Below are positions 59,379-64,000 of a stretch of DNA of 64,000 bases, one piece after another. The position numbers were made by a program, and so were the translations under genes. Origin of the DNA: Pseudomonas sp. B21_DOA (GTDB taxonomy: Bacteria > Pseudomonadota > Gammaproteobacteria > Pseudomonadales > Pseudomonadaceae); assembly GCA_030544685.1 (NCBI GenBank), contig CP086683.1, positions 2,976,001 to 3,040,000 on the forward strand, in the 5' to 3' direction. Positions within the stretch are counted from its first letter, which is position 1. Each line of letters begins with the position of its first letter. A model generated the notes under the pieces. The model was not told the DNA's origin. It did no database searches and saw only the letters and a list, made by a program, of their open reading frames with translations.

Positions 59379-60340
59379 ATGTCGTTACACCCTGATCTGG
59401 AAGCTTTCCTCGACCTCGCGCAAGACAGCCAGGACGCCGGCCTGCCGGCCATGCACCAACTGACCCCGAGCGAGGCCCGCGCCACCTTCGAACAGACCAC
59501 CGCGCAACTGCGCTGGCCGGCGCCGCAGGATCTTGAAGTCAGCGAGATTGAGACACAGGCCCGTGACGGTGCGGCGCTGGCGTTACGTTTGTATCGGCCC
59601 AACGGTGTTGAATCGCCGCTGCCGGTGCTGGTGTATTTCCACGGTGGCGGGTTTGTGGTCGGCAGTCTGGATTCCCACGACGGCGTCTGCCGCGAGTTTT
59701 GCCAGCGCACACCGTGTGCGGTGCTCTCGGTCGGTTATCGACTGGCGCCGGAGCATCGCTTTCCGACGGCGCTGGAGGATGGCGAGGACGCTGTAGCCTG
59801 GCTGGCGGAACAGGCTGCGAGTCTCGGCCTGGATGGTTCGCGCGTTGCGTTTGGCGGCGACAGCGCAGGCGCGACGTTGGCGACGGTGTTGGCCATTCAG
59901 GCCGTGCGGCAACCGCACACGGTGGCTATCGCGCCGAAGGCGCAGTTGTTGTGTTATCCGGTGACGGATGCTTCGCGGGTGCATGATTCTCGGCTGTTGT
60001 TTGGCGAGGGGTATTTGCTCGAGAACGACACGCTGGAGTGGTTTTATCAGCACTATGCGCGTGGGCCGGAGGATTATCTCGATTGGCGTTTTTCGCCATT
60101 GCTGGCGGAGGATTTGCGTGGGGTGGCGCCGGCCATTGCGGTATTGGCCGGGTTTGATCCGTTGCTGGATGAGGGGCAGGCTTATGTCGACAGGCTGCGT
60201 GGGCAGGGGTTGAGGTCGAGGTCGAGGTTTGTGCCGGGTTGACTCATGATTTGTTGCGGTTGGGGGCGGTGGTGCCTGGGTGTCTGGAGGTGTATTTGCG
60301 GGTGGGTGGGGCGCTTGCGCGGGCTCTTGGGGTTGGGTGA
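59379..60340 (+). CDS. Alpha/beta hydrolase (HSL family) after the NRPS genes, frameshifted
   Basis: The restored protein is 320 aa. The start at MSLHPDLEAFL has AGGA upstream. YFHGGGFVVGS is the HSL-family oxyanion motif, GGDSAGATL carries the nucleophile Ser (about residue 163), and DPLLDEG the Asp. The frame breaks at G4 60206-60209; one more G gives GQGVEVEVRVCAGLTHDLLR with the catalytic His. It lies 69 nt downstream of the NRPS gene that lacks a thioesterase domain, so product release or C-terminal ring closure is a fair hypothesis. A general esterase is the alternative. Confidence 0.85.
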
Positions 60341-60735
60341 ATATCCGTTGCTTTGGTAGCGGCTGCTGGCGGTTTCGCCTGACGGCGACTTACTTTTTTA
60401 CAAGCGCCAAAAAAGTAAGCAAAAAACGCTAGCTCCTACGTTCGGCCCTCGCAGGCTCGGGTTCCTTCGCTGCGGGATCGATCCGGGCGCAGCGGCTACG
60501 GTTTGCTTCGCTGCACCTCCTTCCGCTGTGTTCGACTTCGTCGAACGGTCGCTGCGCTCCCACGCCCGGATCAATCCCTCCACTCAGCCTTCCGATGTCG
60601 CCGGTGGATCAAGATCAAGAGCACTCGAGCTTGCGCTCATTGTTGAGTGGTGCGGCTTCGCCGCGGCAGCTGCGCTGCCTTGCTTTTGCTTTTGTGGGAG
60701 CGAGCCTGCTCGCGAAGGCGTCCTGACAGCCGACC
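60340..60735 (+). repeat. Long structured repeat, copy 2
   Basis: Very similar to 19022-19420. Hairpins: 60375-60388 (TCGCC-TGAC-GGCGA), 60390-60418 (TTACTTTTTT/AAAAAAGTAA, one pair longer than copy 1) and 60530-60546 (GTTCGAC-TTC-GTCGAAC, with different arms from copy 1). It begins right at the hydrolase stop and ends in a REP unit at about 60695-60720. Confidence 0.8.
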
Positions 60736-60764
60736 GATTTCTCTATGCCCGCACCTGATCCAAC

Positions 60765-60842
60765 TGTAGGAGCCGCCGAAGGCTGCGATCTTTTGATCTG
60801 GCTTTTGCTTTGGCTTTTGATCCGGCTTTTGATCTTTTGCCC
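60765..60842. repeat. GTAGGAGC-type repeat with short tandem units
   Basis: TGTAGGAGCCGCCGAAGGCTGCGATCTTTTGATC is followed by repeated (T)GGCTTTTG(A/C)T units. It is related to the inverted repeat at 32411-32540. Confidence 0.7.
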
Positions 60843-61106
60843 CTTCGGCAGGCTTCGTTACGGGATCGATCCGGGCGTGGGAGCGCAGCGACCGTACGAC
60901 GCAGTCGTACACAGCGGAAGGAGGTGCAGCGAAGCAAACCGTAGCCGCTGCGCCTGGATCGGTCCCGTAACGAAGGTACCCCGAGCTTTAGCGAGCGGGC
61001 CGTACGCCGGGGCAAAGCCTTTTGGGTTACCTTTTTGGCGTTTGAAAAAGGTGACTCGCTGTAAGAGCGAAACCGCCAGCGGCAGCACCCGCAACAACGG
61101 ATATGT
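60843..61106 (-). repeat. Long structured repeat, copy 3 (inverted)
   Basis: This is the core of the long repeat on the other strand and more diverged. Hairpins on the plus strand: 60894-60910 (GTACGAC-GCA-GTCGTAC), 61026-61055 (GTTACCTTTTT/AAAAAGGTGAC, one T-G wobble) and 61056-61070 (TCGCT-GTAAG-AGCGA). Arm changes relative to copies 1 and 2 are compensated. Confidence 0.75.
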
Positions 61107-61130
61107 CCCCAATCCCAAAAAACAAAATCA

Positions 61131-61160
61131 AAAAGCCCCGCATTTCACAATGCGGGGCTC
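61131..61160 (-). terminator. Rho-independent terminator of the receptor gene
   Basis: The stem GCCCCGCATT/AATGCGGGGC has a four-base loop and is followed on the minus strand by TTTTT, 23 nt after the receptor stop. Confidence 0.88.
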
Positions 61161-61182
61161 TCTCACAGCTCAAATCAAAAAA

Positions 61183-63666
61183 TCAGAAATCAGCCTTCAC
61201 CGACATCACAAAATTGCGCGGATCCCCATAGAAGTTACCGAACCCCTCGGTACCAATGGTCGCGTAATAACGCTTGTCGAACAGGTTATTGCCGTTCAAC
61301 GCCACCGACCAGGTGTCATCGATCCGATAACCAATGCGACCGTTCCAGACCGCATAACCCGCGCCGTCGACATTGTCCCCGCCCAGAGGCGAGACACGGT
61401 AAGTGCCTGTCTGCGCATTGACACCCGCACCAATGGTGACACGGTCCAGCGGCCCGCTCAGGGCGTAATCACCCCAGACGCGCAACAGGTGACGCGGCAC
61501 GTAGGAGTTGTAGACCGCGCCATCCTGAGTCGCGTCGGCATCTTCCAGCACCTTGGTCTGGGTGTAGGTATAACCGGCCAGCAATTGCAGGCGGTCGATC
61601 ACTTCACCGCTGACTTCAGCTTCAAAGCCCTGGGCGCGGACCTTGCCGGAGTTGATCTGGCAGGAGCTGTCTTCGCACCGCAGGTCATCCTGGGCCGCGT
61701 CTTTCTGGATGGTGCGGAACAGGTTGAACGTGGTGTTCAAGCGACCGTCGTACCATTCACCCTTGATCCCCAATTCGTAGCTCTGGCCAATCAGCGGCTT
61801 GAGCGTGCTGCCGTCGATGGTTTTGTACGAGCCTTGCGGGGTGAAGATGTCGGTGTAGCTGGCATAGGCGGTCAGGTTGTCGTTGAGGTCGTAGAGCAGG
61901 CCGGCGAACGGCGTGACCTGGCCGGTTTCGGTGGACTGGGTGTTGACCTCGGTGCCTTCGCCGCGGAAGTACTGCACCGAATCGGTATCGGATTTGTACC
62001 AGCTGACCCGGCTGCCGAGTACCAGAGTCATCGGGTCGGCGAGTTTCAGGCGGGCGATCGAGTAAGCGCCGTATTGCTTGATGTGCATGTCGACCGGGCC
62101 GCCACGGGAGGCGTTGGCCAGGTAGTAGCTTTCATCCGGCTGCGGGATGTTGTGGTTCGGGTTGAACACGTTCTGGCGCTGTGGCAATGCCGCCACCGCA
62201 TAGAAGTCGTCCTTGTGCGAACGGCTGGCGTTGGCGCCGACGATCAGTTCGTGCTGCTGGCCGAAGGCGTCGAATTTGCCGTCGACGTAAGCATCGAAAC
62301 CGTAGTCGCGCTGGTCGTAGTCATAGGTACTGCCAAGCATCAGCGTGTTGGTGGCGGTCGCGCCCAACGGCACTGTGCCGCTCGGGAAGGAATATTCCAT
62401 GTCCTGAGTGTTGCGCGAGTAGACACCGGCGACTTTCAGCGACCAGTCATCGTTGAACTGGTGTTTGACGTCGGCGAAGTAGGTGGCGCGTTTGCTGCGC
62501 TGGTTGTTCCACGAGGTGTTCAGGCAGGTGGAGCGTTTCAAGTGCAGGTCGGAGCCGTCGGCGTAGCGCGGCAGGCCGCCCCAGCACGGGGTGGCGTCGA
62601 CATCTTCATAGGCCATGCCCAGACCGAGGGTGGTGTCGGGGCTGAGGTCGAAGTCCAGGGCGCCGTAGTAGATCTGGTCGCGGCGTTCAGCCACATCGTA
62701 GAAATACTGACGGGTCTGCTGGGTCACCACGGCGCGGCCACGGACAGTGCCGGCGTCGTTCAGCGGGCCGCCGGTGTCGACCTGGCCGCGATAGTTGTCC
62801 CAGGTGCCGGCCGACAGCGACAGCTGTGTGTGCGGGGTGTCCTGGCCGCGCTTGCGCACGAAGTTGACGCCGCCGGCGGTGCCGCCCGCGCCCTTCATCA
62901 TGCCGGCCGCACCGCGGAGGATTTCCACGCGGTCATAGATGGCCATGTCGCTGTTGAAGCTGTCCGCCTGCACATAGCTGCTGCCGATGTCCAGCGGCAC
63001 GCCGTCGTACTGGTACTGGCCAGTCATGCGGAAACCGCGCGAGTAGAAATATTTGCCGCCCATTGGCGAGTCGTAGACGGTGATGCCCGGGGTCTTCTCC
63101 ATCACCTGTTCGATGGTGTTGAGGTTCTGGTCATCGAGCATCTTGCGGGTCATCACCGTGACCGACTGCGGCGTTTCCTTCAGCGAGTGCACGCCTTTGC
63201 CGATGGTCACGCCGCCGGTGGTGTACGAGTTGCTGCCTTCGGTGGTGGCGCCGAGGCGGTTGGCGTTGACGTTGGTCGGCGCCAGCTCCATCGCACTGCC
63301 GCTGGTGGCCGGGCCGAGCACGGTGACGGTGTTGCCGTCACGCTGATAGCGGATGCCGGTGCCGCTGAGCATGGCCTTGAGCGACTCGTCATCCTGATAG
63401 CGGCCGTTGAGGGCGCTGGAGCGCAGGCCTTGCAGGCTTTCCGGGCTGTAGACGATTTGCAGGCTGGTCTGCTGACCGAGGGTTTGCAGGGCCTGGGCCA
63501 GCGGTTGGGCCGGAATGTTCAGGGTCCATTCCTGGGCCTGGACATACGGCGCTGCCGCGAGGGTCAGTGCCAGACCCAGGCCGCTACCGGCCAGGCGTGT
63601 GCGGGTCGCGCCGTGCATCAGCAGGGCTCGAGTCAAAGGGCGAAGCATGAAACGGGATGCGGACAT
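61183..63666 (-). CDS. fpvA: TonB-dependent ferripyoverdine receptor, FpvA type
   Basis: This 827-aa outer-membrane receptor has a signal peptide ending near AAPYVQAQ. An STN signalling domain (about 45-125, WTLNIPAQPLAQALQTLG) shows it also signals through an anti-sigma factor, as FpvA does with FpvR. A plug domain follows (ETPQSVTVMTRKMLDDQN; RVEILRGAAGMMKGAGG). The beta-barrel ends with the C-terminal Phe (VMSVKADF). Place beside pvdE and the NRPS genes makes FpvA the best call. FpvA specificity usually matches the local pyoverdine. Confidence 0.87.
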   Translation of the reverse strand: MSASRFMLRPLTRALLMHGATRTRLAGSGLGLALTLAAAPYVQAQEWTLNIPAQPLAQALQTLGQQTSLQIVYSPESLQGLRSSALNGRYQDDESLKAMLSGTGIRYQRDGNTVTVLGPATSGSAMELAPTNVNANRLGATTEGSNSYTTGGVTIGKGVHSLKETPQSVTVMTRKMLDDQNLNTIEQVMEKTPGITVYDSPMGGKYFYSRGFRMTGQYQYDGVPLDIGSSYVQADSFNSDMAIYDRVEILRGAAGMMKGAGGTAGGVNFVRKRGQDTPHTQLSLSAGTWDNYRGQVDTGGPLNDAGTVRGRAVVTQQTRQYFYDVAERRDQIYYGALDFDLSPDTTLGLGMAYEDVDATPCWGGLPRYADGSDLHLKRSTCLNTSWNNQRSKRATYFADVKHQFNDDWSLKVAGVYSRNTQDMEYSFPSGTVPLGATATNTLMLGSTYDYDQRDYGFDAYVDGKFDAFGQQHELIVGANASRSHKDDFYAVAALPQRQNVFNPNHNIPQPDESYYLANASRGGPVDMHIKQYGAYSIARLKLADPMTLVLGSRVSWYKSDTDSVQYFRGEGTEVNTQSTETGQVTPFAGLLYDLNDNLTAYASYTDIFTPQGSYKTIDGSTLKPLIGQSYELGIKGEWYDGRLNTTFNLFRTIQKDAAQDDLRCEDSSCQINSGKVRAQGFEAEVSGEVIDRLQLLAGYTYTQTKVLEDADATQDGAVYNSYVPRHLLRVWGDYALSGPLDRVTIGAGVNAQTGTYRVSPLGGDNVDGAGYAVWNGRIGYRIDDTWSVALNGNNLFDKRYYATIGTEGFGNFYGDPRNFVMSVKADF

Positions 63667-63717
63667 GAGGTTAAGACCTTGGCAGGTATAGTTGTTAATG
63701 GTTCTTATTCATCTCAT

Positions 63718-63781
63718 TAAGACGAGGAAGCCGCGGCAAACCGGAAAAGTTTTTTCTCCGGCCCGGTCGCGGCTGCCTCGA
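63718..63781. terminator. Hairpin region between the pvdE and fpvA genes
   Basis: Nested inverted repeats GAGGAAGCCGCGGC/GTCGCGGCTGCCTC and CCGGAAAAG/CTCCGG lie just after the pvdE-like stop on the minus strand. This may reduce read-through to fpvA. The 51 nt from here to fpvA show no PvdS box. Confidence 0.55.
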
Positions 63782-64000
63782 TCAAGCGGTTTGCAGTTCG
63801 CTTCTGACCTTGCCGGCCTCCATGCGCACCAGTTGATCGGCGACGTCGAAGTAACGGTCGTCGTGGGAAATCACGATGATGGTTTTGCCCAGACGCTTGA
63901 GGTCGGGCAGCAGCTCGGTATAGAAGATCCGCCGGAAGGTCGGGTCCTGATCCGCCGCCCATTCATCGAACACCAGCACTGGGCGCTCTTCGAGCCAGGC
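63782..64000 (-). CDS. pvdE: PvdE-like ABC exporter, C-terminal end (partial)
   Basis: Only the last 72 codons are in the window. They cover the end of the ATPase domain: Walker B PVLVFDEWAADQDP and the switch His in VISHDDRYF. The ERP-VLVFDEWAADQDP form is typical of cyclic-peptide or siderophore exporters PvdE and SyrD. With fpvA beside it, PvdE, which moves the pyoverdine precursor to the periplasm, is most likely. The start lies beyond the right end of the window. Confidence 0.8.
   Translation of the reverse strand, partial: AWLEERPVLVFDEWAADQDPTFRRIFYTELLPDLKRLGKTIIVISHDDRYFDVADQLVRMEAGKVRSELQTA

Noticed and set aside
60745..63720. A 991-codon plus-strand open frame across the fpvA region
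   Set aside because: It is the complement of the fpvA-type receptor and of repeat DNA. The receptor has a signal peptide, STN, plug and barrel motifs, so the plus-strand frame is a GC-driven shadow.
63667..63781. PvdS box or clear Fur box before the receptor gene
   Set aside because: No TAAAT-N16-CGT is present and the AT-rich stretch near 63700 matches a Fur site only loosely.

Overview
The window is chromosomal DNA of a fluorescent Pseudomonas, most likely of the P. fluorescens group. The evidence is the apt-anr-hemN-cco gene order, the genus-type REP repeats, the DUF6124 protein and a PvdS-type siderophore locus. Most coding sequence is GC-rich. One AT-richer patch (about 9.4-10.7 kb) looks acquired.

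Layout. (1) 0.2-9.2 kb, minus strand: adenine phosphoribosyltransferase, the oxygen sensor Anr, HemN, and the cbb3 oxidase assembly genes ccoGHIS followed by a TauE/SafE-family protein. (2) 9.4-11.1 kb: an acquired-looking patch with a secreted metallophosphoesterase, a small unknown gene and the remnant of a VapC toxin. (3) 11.2-18.1 kb: two complete cbb3 oxidase operons in tandem (ccoNOQP twice). Anr boxes lie upstream of hemN and ccoN2, with weaker ones at ccoN1 and ccoG. (4) 18.2-33 kb: a mixed stretch with an alpha/beta hydrolase, dense repeats, a DUF6124 gene with a structured leader, a YafO-type toxin-antitoxin pair, an Aer-like receptor, a CPBP protease, isonitrile hydratase and its divergent GlxA-type regulator, an epoxide-hydrolase-like protein, a lipoprotein, a GH15 glucoamylase-like protein with an SDR, and an MFS transporter. 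(5) 32.5-64 kb: a pyoverdine side-chain locus.

In the pyoverdine locus, an SCP2-cupin protein is divergent from a type II thioesterase and a SyrP-like hydroxylase. Three NRPS genes (six modules), a stand-alone alpha/beta hydrolase, the FpvA-type receptor and the end of PvdE follow. Three sites match the PvdS iron-starvation box (TAAAT-N16-CGT, one with TAATT). The order of modules, specificity residues and epimerization domains predicts L-Lys, D-(OH)Asp, L-Ala, D-aThr, L-Ala, D-(OH)Orn. This agrees with the hexapeptide I know for pseudobactin B10. The last module ends in T-E without a thioesterase domain. Chromophore genes (pvdL, pvdH) and pvdA are not in the window.

At least sixteen genes or gene parts are broken by apparent one-base deletions in short homopolymers, never by insertions. 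This pattern suggests sequencing or assembly error, so I annotate these as full genes with a stated frameshift. A second cross-cutting result is a 250-400 nt repeat present in three copies, whose hairpin arms differ between copies but stay base-paired.
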